A DNA stretch of 64,000 nucleotides, from positions 1,688,001 through 1,752,000 of the forward strand of contig NZ_CP151979.1 in assembly GCF_038593265.1 (NCBI RefSeq), written 5' to 3'. Origin of the DNA: Ureibacillus sp. FSL W7-1570. Its GTDB lineage: Bacteria; Bacillota; Bacilli; Bacillales_A; Planococcaceae. The position numbers and the translations under genes are program-made. Within the stretch, counting starts at the first letter, position 1; each line of letters opens with the position of its first letter. The notes below the pieces were generated by a model. The model did not search any database, was not told the origin of the DNA, and saw only the letters and a program-made list of their open reading frames with translations. Below are positions 1-10,076 of this stretch, piece after piece.

Positions 1-287
1 AGCTATTGTTGAAATATACGGGGAAACTTCGGCCGGAACATTCCAAATGGACGGTGGATAAAAAACATTTAAACCGCTCGGAAGTGATGGAGCGGTTAAT
101 CGAACAAATCGCCATCGAGAAGCAGCGGGAAGGCGAAGAAGAATTTTCAAGCTACCATTTGTTCTATATTTTTTCGAGAATTCTTGATTATGAGGAAAAT
201 CTGGAGCATCTCGACACATTGATCGTCTCATTCCAAAACTTTCATGGCAAAGACCTCAACGAAGACTTGGAAGAACAATTTTATTGA
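1..287 (+). CDS. 3' end of an unrecognised gene (partial)
   Basis: The frame is open from the window edge to a TGA at 285-287, so this is probably the C-terminal part of a longer protein; a TTG at position 6 could be an internal codon rather than a start. The visible 93 or so residues are strongly charged and look helical, with an acidic tail (ending EDLEEQFY). No motif is recognised and no function is proposed. The next gene on the same strand, cysK, begins 186 bases later, and there is a stable hairpin between them. Confidence 0.5.
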   Translation, partial: LLLKYTGKLRPEHSKWTVDKKHLNRSEVMERLIEQIAIEKQREGEEEFSSYHLFYIFSRILDYEENLEHLDTLIVSFQNFHGKDLNEDLEEQFY

Positions 288-375
288 TTGTTGCACATCC
301 GGTATTCGGCAATACCTATTAACTCCGGACTTGCAAACCTGACTTGCTGAAATGAAGTGATGAAAACAAAAAATT

Positions 376-428
376 GCGGGCGCTTATCCAAGACTCCTAT
401 AAACCGGATGCTTGGGGAAGCTGCCCGC
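376..428 (-). terminator. long imperfect hairpin upstream of cysK
   Basis: GCGGGC..GCCCGC, GCTT..AAGC and CCAAG..CTTGG pair in a nested stem of about 15 bp. On the minus strand the stem is followed by a T-rich run (AATTTTTTG), so it reads as a terminator in that direction; on the plus strand there is no U tract. No minus-strand gene lies just upstream to use it, so its role (processing site, leader structure or leftover terminator) is open. It does not match the S-box or T-box consensus. Confidence 0.35.
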
Positions 429-473
429 CTTCGTTTAAATGAACAATGAAAACACTTTGAAAGGAAGTTTATC

Positions 474-1394
474 ATGAAATTATATCATTCTGTTGCAGAA
501 CTTATAGGCAATACACCCATCGTGAAATTAAATAGATTGCCTTCTCCTGAAGGGGCAAACGTATATATGAAGCTGGAATCCTTCAATCCCGGGGGAAGCG
601 TGAAAGACCGCGCTGCCCACAACATGATTCTCCGCGCGGAACAGGAAGGAAAATTAATTCCCGGGAAAAGTACCGTCATTGAACCGACATCCGGGAATAC
701 CGGCATCGGCCTTGCCATGGTATGTGCTGTAAAAGGCTACCGATGCATCATTACAATGCCTGATAACGCAACGAAAGAACGTATTCAACTGATGCGGGCT
801 TATGGCGCGGAAGTGCATTTGACACCGAGTCGGTTGCGGATGCAAGGGGCCATCGATGAAGCTTATCGGATCGCGGAAAAGATCCCCGATTCCTTTATAC
901 CTTTGCAATTTGAAAACGAAGCCAATTCAGATGCCCACAGAAATACAACCGCTGTTGAAATCTTGAAGGCATTTGGCGACAAATTGGATGCTTTCGTCTT
1001 AACCGCGGGAACAGGTGGCACGATTACAGGTACAGGGGAAGAGCTGAAAAAGGTGTTGCCGGATTTGAAAATTTATGTCGTCGAACCGGCCGGATCCCCG
1101 GTGCTTGCAGGCGGCCAGCCAGGACCACATAAAATCCCCGGGACAGGCCCAGGGTTCATTCCAAAAATATTAAACACTGACATTTACGATAAAATACTTC
1201 ATATTAAAGATGAAGATGCCCAAAACACCGCAAGACGCCTCGCCCGTGAAGAAGGCATCCTGGTAGGTGCATCCGGTGCAAGCTCCGCCTACTTTGCCAT
1301 CCAAATCGCCAAAGACTTGCCGAAAACGGCCAATGTGTTGTGTCTTGCACCTGATACTGGTGAACGGTATTTGTCTACGGATTTGTTTGAATAA
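474..1394 (+). CDS. cysK: cysteine synthase (O-acetylserine sulfhydrylase)
   Basis: PLP-dependent fold-type II enzyme that makes L-cysteine from O-acetylserine and sulfide in the cytoplasm. It has full family length (306 aa). The Schiff-base lysine is K44 in GGSVKDRA, the substrate loop is PTSGNTG at 71-77, the phosphate-binding loop GTGGTITG at 179-186, and GASGASSA lies near the C-terminus. The ATG follows AAGGAAG at a good distance. It stands alone on the plus strand and ends 11 bases from the convergent appC stop, with no clear terminator between them. A second, truncated member of the family lies at 34401. Family is certain; a cystathionine-beta-synthase-like role in reverse transsulfuration cannot be excluded from sequence alone. 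Confidence 0.93.
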   Translation: MKLYHSVAELIGNTPIVKLNRLPSPEGANVYMKLESFNPGGSVKDRAAHNMILRAEQEGKLIPGKSTVIEPTSGNTGIGLAMVCAVKGYRCIITMPDNATKERIQLMRAYGAEVHLTPSRLRMQGAIDEAYRIAEKIPDSFIPLQFENEANSDAHRNTTAVEILKAFGDKLDAFVLTAGTGGTITGTGEELKKVLPDLKIYVVEPAGSPVLAGGQPGPHKIPGTGPGFIPKILNTDIYDKILHIKDEDAQNTARRLAREEGILVGASGASSAYFAIQIAKDLPKTANVLCLAPDTGERYLSTDLFE

Positions 1395-1405
1395 ACATCC
1401 AAACC

Positions 1406-2302
1406 TTAGTTTTTCATTTTCGGATCGAGGGCATCCCTCAATCCGTCACCCATCAAGTTAAAGCCGAGCACGGTCAACATGATGGCAAGTCCAGGGAAAA
1501 TCATTGTCCAAGGTGCATTCATCAAATAAATCCTCGCATCGGCAAGCATTTTCCCCCACTCCGGTTGCGGTGGTTCCGCTCCTAAGCCCAGGAAGCTGAG
1601 GGCCGCCGCTTCAATAATTGCAGTCGCAATCGCTAATGTACCTTGAACGATGACCGGTGCAAAAGAGTTGGGCAGCACATGCCGAAGCAATATTCTGGAA
1701 TCCTTCATTCCAATGGCTTTGGCTGCTGTAATATACTCCTCTTCTTTTACACTCAACACTTTGGAACGGATCAATCTCCCAAAGTTTGGCACATTGACGA
1801 TTGCAATTGCAATTAATGCATTTTGCAATGAACTTCCCAAAATGGAAACAATCGCGATTGCAAGCAGGATGCTTGGGAATGCAAGCAAAATATCAAAGAA
1901 TCTTGAAATGATCGTATCCACCCAACGGCCATAATAACCGGCTATGATTCCAAGGAAACTTCCCAGAATCGCGGATAAAACAACCGCACCGAAACCGACC
2001 GTCAAAGAAATTTGCGCCCCCCATACAACCCGCGAAAAGATGTCCCTTCCAAATTCATCTGTTCCGAACCAAAATTCACTTGAAGGAGGTACTAAATGCG
2101 TACTTGGATCTCCCAATTTTTGCTCGTTGATCCCTTCAGGCGCAATTACGGGAGCAAAAAGGGCAACCAGTATGAACAATAAAACGATGATGGTTCCCGC
2201 TACAGCCGATTTGCTTCGCAGAAAAGTGCGCAAAGCTTCTTTCCAAGGAGACGACACTTTATCCTCAATTACTTCCATTTGTTTTGTTGCTACTTCTGCC
2301 AT
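1406..2302 (-). CDS. appC: oligopeptide ABC transporter, permease (AppC/OppC/DppC family)
   Basis: Inner-membrane permease of a peptide importer, 298 aa, last gene of the appDFABC operon. The N-terminal part (about 1-25) is cytoplasmic and precedes the first membrane helix; several further helices follow. The EAA loop that contacts the ATPase lies at about residues 190-215 (VKEEEYITAAKAIGMKD). The ATG follows GGAGGG. It pairs with AppB, 14 bases upstream. The same five-gene order occurs in the Bacillus subtilis app operon. Peptide length preference cannot be read from the sequence, so App, Opp or Dpp naming is by gene order only. Confidence 0.9.
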   Translation of the reverse strand: MAEVATKQMEVIEDKVSSPWKEALRTFLRSKSAVAGTIIVLLFILVALFAPVIAPEGINEQKLGDPSTHLVPPSSEFWFGTDEFGRDIFSRVVWGAQISLTVGFGAVVLSAILGSFLGIIAGYYGRWVDTIISRFFDILLAFPSILLAIAIVSILGSSLQNALIAIAIVNVPNFGRLIRSKVLSVKEEEYITAAKAIGMKDSRILLRHVLPNSFAPVIVQGTLAIATAIIEAAALSFLGLGAEPPQPEWGKMLADARIYLMNAPWTMIFPGLAIMLTVLGFNLMGDGLRDALDPKMKN

Positions 2303-2316
2303 TATTTTCCCTCCTT

Positions 2317-3321
2317 CTAGCTGTACTTGATCCGCTTATCGATGACTGAATATAGGATATCGACAATGAAGTTAATCATGACGAATAAGAATGCCACCAC
2401 CAAAATGCCCGATTGAATGACCGGATAGTCCCTGAATCCAATGGCTTCATAAATGTAGCGACCAATTCCCGGCCAGCTGAAGATTGTCTCCGTCAGGATC
2501 GCTCCTCCTAAAAGCAAACCTGTTTGCAAACCGATGACTGTTAAAATTGGAATAATTGCATTTTTTAAAGCATGCTTATAAACGACAACAAACATTTTCT
2601 GCCCCTTTGCCCGGGCAGTGCGTATATAGTCTGAACGCATCACTTCAAGCATGGAAGAACGGGTCATACGCGCAATAATCGCCATCGGAATTGTGGCAAG
2701 GGCCAATCCCGGCAGGAACAGATGCTTGACGACTGTTCCGAATTGGTCAAATCTGCCTTGAATCAATGTATCAATCAAATAAAAATGGGTAATCGCCGTG
2801 ATGGGATCACGCACTTCTTCCCGTCCGGAAGTCGGAAACCATCCTAAATTGATACTGAACATCCATTGTTCCAGCAAACCAAGCCAAAACACCGGAATGG
2901 ATACACCGATCAACGCAAGAACCATCGCTAAATAGTCAAACCAGGTATTTTGGAACCAGGCTGAAATAATGCCCGCATTCATTCCAATGACAACGGCGAT
3001 AAACATCGCAAAAAATGCCAACTCAAAAGTTGCGGCAAGATAAGGCCATATTTCGGAAGAGATTGGCTGGTTTGTTCGGAGGGATACTCCTAAATCGCCT
3101 GTAAGCAATCCTTTCAAATAATCGAAATACTGAACATACCACGGGTTATTCAGCCCCAAACTTTCTCTCAATGCTTCGACTGTTTCTTTGTTTGCCTGTT
3201 GTCCTAAAATCACTTGGGCCGGATCCCCAGGGATTGCACGAATAATCAAAAATACGATGAAGGTCATTCCTAAAAGCACAGGGATTAGCTGCAATAATCT
3301 TCGCCCTATGTAATGAAGCAT
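2317..3321 (-). CDS. appB: oligopeptide ABC transporter, permease (AppB/OppB/DppB family)
   Basis: First permease of the peptide importer, 334 aa from the chosen start. It begins MLHYIGRRLLQLIPVLLG, the usual N-terminus and first helix of DppB/OppB proteins. A longer reading frame begins at 3360, but GGGGGAAG sits just upstream of the ATG at 3321 and the extra 13 residues are not family-like, so 3321 was chosen. The EAA loop reads DYIRTARAKG at about 225-235. It follows appA after a stable intercistronic hairpin at 3356-3383, which may explain differing levels of binding protein and permeases. Confidence 0.9.
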   Translation of the reverse strand: MLHYIGRRLLQLIPVLLGMTFIVFLIIRAIPGDPAQVILGQQANKETVEALRESLGLNNPWYVQYFDYLKGLLTGDLGVSLRTNQPISSEIWPYLAATFELAFFAMFIAVVIGMNAGIISAWFQNTWFDYLAMVLALIGVSIPVFWLGLLEQWMFSINLGWFPTSGREEVRDPITAITHFYLIDTLIQGRFDQFGTVVKHLFLPGLALATIPMAIIARMTRSSMLEVMRSDYIRTARAKGQKMFVVVYKHALKNAIIPILTVIGLQTGLLLGGAILTETIFSWPGIGRYIYEAIGFRDYPVIQSGILVVAFLFVMINFIVDILYSVIDKRIKYS

Positions 3322-3355
3322 CTTCTTCCCCCCTCTACGAATGGTATAAATGCTT

Positions 3356-3383
3356 GGCACTCATACTAACTCGCATGAGTGCC
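3356..3383 (-). other. intercistronic hairpin between appA and appB
   Basis: GGCACTCAT pairs perfectly with ATGAGTGCC across a 10-base loop, 10 bases after the appA stop. There is no following T run, so it is not a classical terminator. In peptide and sugar importers such stems commonly protect the upstream binding-protein mRNA from 3' decay; that role is inferred. Confidence 0.55.
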
Positions 3384-3393
3384 TCGCTTGAAA

Positions 3394-4983
3394 TTATTTC
3401 ATTTCCACTTTAGATAGTACTTCTGAACCTGTTGGATGAGGTTTATAATTTGTTACACCTTTCTTCGCGGCAAGCAGCGGAGTTGAGTGTGCAAGTGGTA
3501 CCCAAGGCGCATCTTCTTTGATTAACTCTTGCGCTTTTTTGTATAATTCATTGCGTTTTTCTTCGTCCACTTCAGATTGGGCTTGTACAAGCAATTTGTG
3601 GACTTCTTCGTTGGAATAGTAAGTATAGTTGTTGCTTCCGATTGTGTCTTTATCAAGCAATGTGTATAAGAAGTTGTCCGCATCTCCGTTGTCGCCTGTC
3701 CAACCTAACAAGAAGGCGTCAAATTCACCATTATTCGCCATTTCCAAGTAAGTAGCCCATTCCGCTGTTTTGATTTCAGATGGAATACCTACATCTTGCA
3801 AGTTTTTCTGAATGGCTTCCGCAACTTTTCGGCCATCCGGCATATATGGACGTGGAACCGGCATTGCCCAAAGTTCAATTGGTGTGCCATCATATCCGGC
3901 TTGAGCAAGAAGTTCTTTTGCTTTTTCCGGATTGTATTCGTAATCTTGGATTTCGTCGTTATAACCGCTGATGGATGACGGCATAGGGTTTACAGCCACT
4001 TCGGCTCTTCCTAAGAAGAATGCATCGACAATCGCTTTTTTATCAATCGCATGGTTCACAGCCTGACGAACCAATTTATTGTCAAATGGCGGACGCGTCA
4101 CTGTCAGACCTAAGTAACCGACGTTCATGGACGGACGTTCAATCAATTGTAAATCTCCATTGGATTCAACAGATTTTGCATCAGATGGGTTGATGCCATC
4201 CGCCAAGTCGATATCTCCGGCAACTAATGCATTTAAGCGCGCCGAGTTGTCAGGAATCGCGCGGAAAATCACTTTATCCAATTTTGGCAATCCTTCTTGC
4301 CAATAATCCGCGAATTTTTCAAGGGTAATGGAATCATTGCGTTTCCACTCAACAAATTTGAACGGACCTGTACCTACCGGATTATCCCCAAAACTTTCAC
4401 CATATTTTTCCAACGCAGCCGGCGAAGCGATACCAAACGGGAACATCGCCAAGTTTTTCAAGAATGGTGCTTGCGGTCTTGATAATTTGAATACCACTGT
4501 ATGGTCATCTTCGGCGATTACTTCGCTGATGATATCTTCGCCTTCAGCTTTGAACATGGAATGGTAGTAGTAGAACTTTTCGGATGCGCCGGCTTTCCAA
4601 CGCTCGAAGTTCTTCACTACCGCTTCCGCATTGAAATCTGTTCCATCATGGAATTTTACGCCTTCGCGCAATTTAAACGTATAAGTCAAACCATCATCGC
4701 TTACTTCCCAACTTTCAGCAAGCCCCGGTTGAATGGTTGTATCTTGCTCACCGAAATTTACCAATGTTTCGAATAAGTTGATTGTTACTTTTGCAGATTC
4801 CCCGTCAGTCACGATGGCTGGGTCAAGAGATACTGAATCTCCGCCGCGGCCAAACACTAATACTTGAGGAACATTTGACTTTTGATCCCCTTCGTCGTTG
4901 CCTGCCTGATCGTCATTTCCGCCACAGGCAGCCAGAACAAGCAGCAATAAAAGCAATGCTGCAGGCCAAAGTTTTTTCAACAT
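3394..4983 (-). CDS. appA: peptide ABC transporter substrate-binding lipoprotein
   Basis: Extracellular solute-binding protein of family 5, 529 aa, which captures peptides and delivers them to AppBC. The N-terminus is a lipoprotein signal (KK, a run of leucines, lipobox VLAAC) with the lipidated cysteine at C20, followed by a short acidic linker. The body shows the family signature near residues 80-110 (AESWEVSDDGLTYTFKLR). The ATG follows TAGGAGGGG. It lies between the ATPase and permease genes, as in B. subtilis app. Some family members take dipeptides, nickel or glutathione instead, so the substrate is inferred from the operon only. Confidence 0.9.
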   Translation of the reverse strand: MLKKLWPAALLLLLLVLAACGGNDDQAGNDEGDQKSNVPQVLVFGRGGDSVSLDPAIVTDGESAKVTINLFETLVNFGEQDTTIQPGLAESWEVSDDGLTYTFKLREGVKFHDGTDFNAEAVVKNFERWKAGASEKFYYYHSMFKAEGEDIISEVIAEDDHTVVFKLSRPQAPFLKNLAMFPFGIASPAALEKYGESFGDNPVGTGPFKFVEWKRNDSITLEKFADYWQEGLPKLDKVIFRAIPDNSARLNALVAGDIDLADGINPSDAKSVESNGDLQLIERPSMNVGYLGLTVTRPPFDNKLVRQAVNHAIDKKAIVDAFFLGRAEVAVNPMPSSISGYNDEIQDYEYNPEKAKELLAQAGYDGTPIELWAMPVPRPYMPDGRKVAEAIQKNLQDVGIPSEIKTAEWATYLEMANNGEFDAFLLGWTGDNGDADNFLYTLLDKDTIGSNNYTYYSNEEVHKLLVQAQSEVDEEKRNELYKKAQELIKEDAPWVPLAHSTPLLAAKKGVTNYKPHPTGSEVLSKVEMK

Positions 4984-5016
4984 AAAACCCCTCCTATTTT
5001 TTGATGTTCATTTATG

Positions 5017-5994
5017 TCATTGCTGCGCTTCATCAAAAAGATGGCACGCAACAGAATGACCCGGTTTCACTTCTTTCAATTCCGGAACGATTGTTTTGCA
5101 TGCTTCCGTGGCAAAAGGACATCGCGGATGGAATAAACAACCGTTTTTCGGTACAGATTCGGAAATATCCCCTTTGATCAAGACTTCCTCTTTTTTATAT
5201 GTAGGGTCAGGAACTGGAACGGAAGAAAGCAGCACTTTCGTATATGGATGCAACGGTTCCTCATAGAGGGAATCGCAATCCGCCAATTCCACCAATCTTC
5301 CCAAATACATGACTCCAACCCGATCGCTGATGTGCCGTACAACCCCCAAATCATGGGCAATGAAGATGTATGTCAGTTTCAAATCTTCCTGCAGCCGCTG
5401 CATCAGATTGAGGACTTGCGCCTGAATCGATACGTCCAATGCCGATACCGGTTCATCCGCTATGATCAATTTGGGATTGGTCATCAACGCCCTTGCGATG
5501 CCGATGCGCTGTCTTTGACCTCCGCTGAATTGATGGGGATATCTTTTCGCGTGGTAAGTATTTAAACCGACAATTTGGAGAAACTCTTTCACCATTTCTT
5601 TTCTTTCTTTTGAATTTCCAATTCCATGGACAATCAATGGTTCCTCCAGGATTTTTTCGACCGTATGCCTCGGATTCAATGAAGCGTACGGATCTTGAAA
5701 CACCATTTGCAAATCCCTTCTGGCTTTCCGCATTTCACTTTTTGACAAGGATGTCAGTTCAATCCCGTTAAAATAAATTTTTCCATCAGTCGGTTCAAGC
5801 AAGCGCATAATCATTCTTCCGGTAGTGGACTTTCCGCAGCCTGATTCCCCAACGATTCCGAGCGTCTCTCCTTCAAACACTTCAAAAGAAACGCCATCAA
5901 CGGCCTTTACCACTTCTGTTGTTTTGGAAAACGCTTTTTTGTGTTTCGGAAAATGTTTTTTTAATTGTTCAACTTTTAACAGTGTGTTCTTCAA
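5017..5994 (-). CDS. appF: oligopeptide ABC transporter ATP-binding protein (AppF/OppF)
   Basis: Second ATPase of the importer, 325 aa from a TTG start at 5994. GGAGGGGAC lies 5 bases upstream of this TTG and the protein then begins at the family N-terminus ([12 protein letters not shown]). A longer frame to 6114 would run deep into appD and is rejected. Walker A is GESGCGKS at 49-56; the signature LSGGQRQR (read here as FSGGQRQR), Walker [13 protein letters not shown] and the switch histidine (IAHD) are all visible. The C-terminal oligopeptide-transporter extension has the cysteine-rich LFHPRCPFA region. It overlaps the end of appD by 26 bases. Confidence 0.9.
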   Translation of the reverse strand: MKNTLLKVEQLKKHFPKHKKAFSKTTEVVKAVDGVSFEVFEGETLGIVGESGCGKSTTGRMIMRLLEPTDGKIYFNGIELTSLSKSEMRKARRDLQMVFQDPYASLNPRHTVEKILEEPLIVHGIGNSKERKEMVKEFLQIVGLNTYHAKRYPHQFSGGQRQRIGIARALMTNPKLIIADEPVSALDVSIQAQVLNLMQRLQEDLKLTYIFIAHDLGVVRHISDRVGVMYLGRLVELADCDSLYEEPLHPYTKVLLSSVPVPDPTYKKEEVLIKGDISESVPKNGCLFHPRCPFATEACKTIVPELKEVKPGHSVACHLFDEAQQ

Positions 5995-6985
5995 GAACAG
6001 TCCCCTCCTCTTTCTCCAATAAGAAACATCTTGCCTTATGACCTGCTGAAACTTCATATATCGGAGGATTTTCATTGAAGCACCGATCCGTTGCAAATTC
6101 ACATCTTGGGGCAAATCTGCATCCGGTTTTGATGGAACCAGGCTTTGGAACGGAACCCGGGATCGAATATAATGTTTCCTTCTTCACCCGCATATCCGGC
6201 ACGGATTGAATAAGTCCTTTTGTATATGGATGGCTTGGATTTTTAAAGATTTCCATCACCGATGCTTCTTCCACGATTTGCCCGCTGTACATGACAACCA
6301 CCCTTTCGCAGATTTCCGCCACGACACCTAAATCATGGGTGATCAGAAGAACAGCGGAATTGAATTTTTTATTCAAATCTTGCATCAGTTTCATAATTTG
6401 CGCTTGAATCGTTACATCCAATGCGGTTGTCGGTTCATCGGCAATCAGTAATTTCGGATTGCAAGACAAAGCCATCGCAATCATCACCCTCTGTCTCATA
6501 CCGCCGGATAATTGATGGGGATATTCCTTCATCAATTCTTCCGCGCGGGGAAGTCCGACAAGTTTCATCATTTCGATGGCATGGCTTTCGGCTTTCTTTT
6601 TGCCCCAATCCCGATGATGGATCCGAATCGCCTCAACCAATTGGTTCCCAATTGTGAACAAAGGGTTCAAAGAAGTCATCGGCTCCTGGAAAATCATCGC
6701 GATATCCTTTCCGCGAATCTTCCGCATCTCCTTTTCCGGAAGCTTCGTCAAATCCCTGCCTTCCAGCAATATTTCACCTGATGTTATTTTTCCGGGAGGG
6801 TTTGGAACCAGCCCCATGATCGATAAAGAGGTAACGCTCTTCCCGCAACCGGATTCACCTACAATTGCCAATATTTCGCCTTCATAGACTTTAAAATCTA
6901 TATGATCAACCGCGGGAACTTTTCCGTCATTTGTAAAAAATGTTGTTTCCAAATCCTTCACTTCTAGCAGCACTTTTCTCTCCAT
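5969..6985 (-). CDS. appD: oligopeptide ABC transporter ATP-binding protein (AppD/OppD)
   Basis: First gene of the appDFABC operon, 338 aa. Walker A is GESGCGKS at 43-50, followed by the signature LSGGMRQR, Walker [13 protein letters not shown] and the switch histidine in LLITHD. The C-terminal domain has the [11 protein letters not shown] motif of peptide-transporter ATPases, which may bind an Fe-S cluster in some members. The ATG follows AGGTG. The 441-base AT-rich region upstream holds a CodY-like box about 66 bases before the start, consistent with nutrient-controlled peptide uptake. Confidence 0.92.
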   Translation of the reverse strand: MERKVLLEVKDLETTFFTNDGKVPAVDHIDFKVYEGEILAIVGESGCGKSVTSLSIMGLVPNPPGKITSGEILLEGRDLTKLPEKEMRKIRGKDIAMIFQEPMTSLNPLFTIGNQLVEAIRIHHRDWGKKKAESHAIEMMKLVGLPRAEELMKEYPHQLSGGMRQRVMIAMALSCNPKLLIADEPTTALDVTIQAQIMKLMQDLNKKFNSAVLLITHDLGVVAEICERVVVMYSGQIVEEASVMEIFKNPSHPYTKGLIQSVPDMRVKKETLYSIPGSVPKPGSIKTGCRFAPRCEFATDRCFNENPPIYEVSAGHKARCFLLEKEEGTVLEEHTVKS

Positions 6986-7050
6986 GTATTCACCTCATCT
7001 ATTTATCGGATTCATATGCAAGAATCTGCCGATTTCGTTTTAGAAATTAG

Positions 7051-7065
7051 AATTTTCTGAAATAA
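7051..7065. promoter_or_regulatory. candidate CodY box upstream of appD
   Basis: AATTTTCTGAAATAA matches 12 of 15 positions of the CodY consensus AATTTTCWGAAAATT. It lies about 66 bases upstream of appD. CodY represses peptide-uptake operons in many Bacilli when branched-chain amino acids and GTP are plentiful; its action here is inferred. The rest of 6986-7426 is AT-rich. It holds one weaker half-like site near 7277-7291 and no gene that I can support. Confidence 0.45.
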
Positions 7066-7392
7066 TATTTTAAAAAACAGTAAAACGTGGGAAGCGATTC
7101 TATTGATTTATTGATTTTTCTAACCTTCAAATACAATGAATAGATTCATAGATTTTCAAAAAATAATATATAGTAATAAACAAATGGAAGATATGAGAAA
7201 AAATTCTCTAAACTAAAAATTTTTCCATTTTACTAAATATTTTATACATTTCTTTCTAACCTAGCAATATCTGTTTTTAATACAGAAAATTTTGAATTAT
7301 TCATTTTATAGAATCTTTAGAAAGTTTTATTTTAACATTAAATATATGGAAAAGATAGAAAAAATAAAAATTTTTGGAACATAACAATAAAA

Positions 7393-7420
7393 GAGCCAGG
7401 CAATTTTTTGCACCTGGCTC
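7393..7420 (-). terminator. rho-independent terminator of ygaD
   Basis: GAGCCAGG and its partner form a stem of about 10 bp closed by GCAAAAAATTGC, followed on the minus strand by TTTTATTG, 7 bases past the ygaD stop. Confidence 0.85.
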
Positions 7421-7426
7421 CTCTTT

Positions 7427-9172
7427 TTAATCCAAATTTTGAATTTGAAATAGGTCGTGATATATTCCTTTTTTCGCCATCAAAGACTCATGATTGCCTT
7501 CTTCTGCCACTTCACCATGGTCAATGACAAAAATTTTATCGGCATGAGTAATGGTCGATAGGCGATGGGCAATGATGATGGTTGTTCGGTCACTCGCCAA
7601 ACGTTCCAACGATTCCTGGATCAACGCTTCGCTTTCCAAATCGAGGGCGGAGGTTGCTTCATCCAGCACCAAGATTGGAGGATTTTTCAAAAACACCCTT
7701 GCGATGGCGATACGCTGTTTCTGGCCGCCTGACAGCTTGACTCCCCGCTCTCCCACTTTGGTGTCATATCCATTCGGCAGCGACATGATAAAGTCATGGG
7801 CATTCGCCGCTTTTGCCGCCGCAATGACTTCTTCATCCGTCGCATCCGGTTTTCCCATTAAAATGTTTTGCTTCACGGAATCGCTGAATAAAATATTGTC
7901 CTGCAACACAATGCCGATCTGCGAACGGAGGGTCTTGATGTCCACCTCCCGCACATCTTTGCCATCAATTTTTACAGAACCGGATGTTACATCATAAAAG
8001 CGCGGTATGAGGCTGACTATCGTCGATTTCCCTCCACCGCTCATTCCGACAAATGCGGCGGTTTCCCCAGGCTGGATGGTAAAGTTGATGCTTTTTAATA
8101 CCGGTTGCCCCTCTTCTTCGTATTTGAATTGGACGTTCTGGAATTCCACTTTCCCTGTAACCGGCGGCAATGGAAGAGCATTCGGTTTATTTTGGACATC
8201 GTACTCTTCATCCATCAAACTGAACATCCTGTCCATTGAAGCGATGGATTGGGTAAGGGTCGTTGAAGAGTTCATCAATCTTCTTAACGGTGAATAAAGC
8301 CTCTCGATATATCCCATAAATGCCGCCATTTCACCGACGGATAATTGCCCCTGAATGATCAGGTAGGAAGCAAAGCCGATGACCAACAGAGGGGCGATAT
8401 CCGTAATCGTGTTGACTACCGCGAAGGATTTTGCATTCCATCTTGTATGGTCCAGAGATTTGTCCAAAAACTCGCCATTTTCCTTGTCAAAAATCTTTTG
8501 TTCGTGTTCCTCAAGAGCAAAGCTTTTTACAATGCTGATGCCGCTCACCCGTTCATGCAAATAGCTTTGCAAATTCGCCAGCGCCTGGGAACGGATTCTT
8601 GTCAACGCCCTCAGTCTTCCAAAGAAATACTTTACACTGATTGCGAATAACGGAAGGGAAATCACCGCAACGATCGTCAATTTCCAATCCATCGTCAGCA
8701 TGATTCCTATGACGATCAAAATCGTTGTCATATCAAGCCATAAATTCATCAGCCCAATCATCACAAAGTTTTTCGTCGCTTCAACATCATTGATGAAGCG
8801 GGAAATGATATCCCCTGCCCGATGATTGGAATAAAATTTCAAACTCAACTTTTGCAAGTGCACATAAAGTTCTTTCCGAATGTCATACAGCACCTTATTG
8901 CTGACATGTTGGGCGAAATATTGCCGATAATATTCCACCGGTGGCCGGATGATGAAGAAGATGACGAGGGCTCCGCCAAGCCAATAAGTCAATTGCTTGA
9001 TGCGTTCGGCATCCGTCAATTCAGTATTTAACAGAATATCATCGATGACAATTTTCGTTAAGAATGGAATGAACAACGGGATGCCAAATTTGATGACCCC
9101 TATGATCAGGGTCAAAATGATTTCCCAGTAGTAGGGCTTGACAAAACGCATATATCTTCGAATACTGTCCAA
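7427..9172 (-). CDS. ygaD: ABC exporter half-transporter (permease plus ATPase), YgaD family
   Basis: Multidrug/lipid-type exporter of the MsbA/BmrA class, 581 aa. The six-helix transmembrane domain covers about 1-310, and the nucleotide-binding domain has Walker [10 protein letters not shown] at 376-384, signature LSGGQKQR at 480-487, Walker B ILVLDE near 500-505 and the H-loop (IIIAHRLST). It probably works as a homodimer in the cytoplasmic membrane. The neighbours ntdP, sspE and mutY match the B. subtilis ygaD region, which supports orthology. The substrate is unknown. It ends in its own terminator. Confidence 0.88.
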   Translation of the reverse strand: MDSIRRYMRFVKPYYWEIILTLIIGVIKFGIPLFIPFLTKIVIDDILLNTELTDAERIKQLTYWLGGALVIFFIIRPPVEYYRQYFAQHVSNKVLYDIRKELYVHLQKLSLKFYSNHRAGDIISRFINDVEATKNFVMIGLMNLWLDMTTILIVIGIMLTMDWKLTIVAVISLPLFAISVKYFFGRLRALTRIRSQALANLQSYLHERVSGISIVKSFALEEHEQKIFDKENGEFLDKSLDHTRWNAKSFAVVNTITDIAPLLVIGFASYLIIQGQLSVGEMAAFMGYIERLYSPLRRLMNSSTTLTQSIASMDRMFSLMDEEYDVQNKPNALPLPPVTGKVEFQNVQFKYEEEGQPVLKSINFTIQPGETAAFVGMSGGGKSTIVSLIPRFYDVTSGSVKIDGKDVREVDIKTLRSQIGIVLQDNILFSDSVKQNILMGKPDATDEEVIAAAKAANAHDFIMSLPNGYDTKVGERGVKLSGGQKQRIAIARVFLKNPPILVLDEATSALDLESEALIQESLERLASDRTTIIIAHRLSTITHADKIFVIDHGEVAEEGNHESLMAKKGIYHDLFQIQNLD

Positions 9173-9268
9173 AAGCGATCACATCCTTACTGCTACACAT
9201 GGAGTGTCAATTTTCCTTTTATTTTTCCAAGTTTGACATAACGAATTCTATTTTACCACAATAAAAAA

Positions 9269-9293
9269 GACGTCTCTTCCCACATGAGACGCC
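9269..9293 (-). terminator. rho-independent terminator of ntdP
   Basis: GGCGTCTC and GAGACGTC form the stem, followed on the minus strand by TTTTTTATT, just after the ntdP stop. Confidence 0.8.
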
Positions 9294-9299
9294 GAAAAG

Positions 9300-9848
9300 C
9301 TATTTATTATTGGATTGCATGTCTTTGTAAAATAAATACCGGTTTGTCCATACTTCTATAAAGTCCTGGGCAAAGGGACCTTTTTTCTGCTTCACCCAGC
9401 TCAGGAGTTTAGTGACATTGCGCTTTAATATTTTATCGATCACATCCGGATAGCCCATTTCCGCTTTATGTTGTTCATATTCATCTTCATCCAGCAATGT
9501 ATAGGTCTTGTCAGGGAACACTTTGAGATCCAGGTCGTAATCGATATATTTGATCGCGTTATTGTCAAAGACAAAAGGGGAACTCATATTACAATAATAA
9601 TAAACCCCGTCTTCCCGCAACATGCAGATGATATTGAACCAGTGTTCCGCATGAAAATAACATATGGAAGGCTCTCTTGTAAGCCAAGTTCGACCATCCG
9701 CTTCTGTAACAAGAGTTCTGTCATTTGCTCCGATAATAATATTTTTCGTTCCTTTTAATACCATCGTTTCGTGCCAAACCCGGTGGATGCTTCCATTATG
9801 TTTATAACTATGTATTTGTATGGTTTCTCCTTCTTTCGGTACCGTCAT
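9300..9848 (-). CDS. ntdP: nucleoside tri-/diphosphatase, DUF402 family (YgaC/NtdP)
   Basis: Cytoplasmic DUF402 protein, 182 aa, close to the 176-180 aa usual for the family. Characterised members hydrolyse nucleoside tri- and diphosphates using divalent metal. Visible family features are the N-terminal beta part ([16 protein letters not shown]), [10 protein letters not shown], the acidic metal-site segment YIDYDLDL and LLDEDEYE. The ATG is preceded by AGGTGGGG. Gene order with ygaD and sspE is as in B. subtilis. The ygaB gene usually found next to it is absent; 9849-10076 holds no gene that I can see. Confidence 0.85.
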   Translation of the reverse strand: MTVPKEGETIQIHSYKHNGSIHRVWHETMVLKGTKNIIIGANDRTLVTEADGRTWLTREPSICYFHAEHWFNIICMLREDGVYYYCNMSSPFVFDNNAIKYIDYDLDLKVFPDKTYTLLDEDEYEQHKAEMGYPDVIDKILKRNVTKLLSWVKQKKGPFAQDFIEVWTNRYLFYKDMQSNNK

Positions 9849-10030
9849 TTTTTAGCCCCACCTTTTCACTTTCCTATATACTCACGTCTATTATATCAAT
9901 GTTTCTGAAAACTTGTAGGAAATAACACACTCTTTATATATTATATTGAGGAACGGCTCATTTTACTATTAAAATCAATAATTATTCTTGATGTGTTATC
10001 CATTGATAAGGAACTGGCGCAAAAAATAAA

Positions 10031-10054
10031 GGTATAGACAAAAATGTCTATACC
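10031..10054 (-). terminator. terminator of sspE
   Basis: Perfect 10-bp stem GGTATAGACA/TGTCTATACC with a 4-base loop, followed on the minus strand by TTTATTTTTTG, 23 bases past the sspE stop. Confidence 0.85.
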
Positions 10055-10076
10055 AGTAGCACTCAATCGCTGTTTC

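Noticed and set aside
290-470. S-box or T-box leader of cysK
   Set aside because: The conserved blocks of neither element are present; only one hairpin is seen.
281-475. 64-aa minus-strand frame upstream of cysK
   Set aside because: No ribosome binding site, no family resemblance and it spans the cysK leader hairpin; read as chance.
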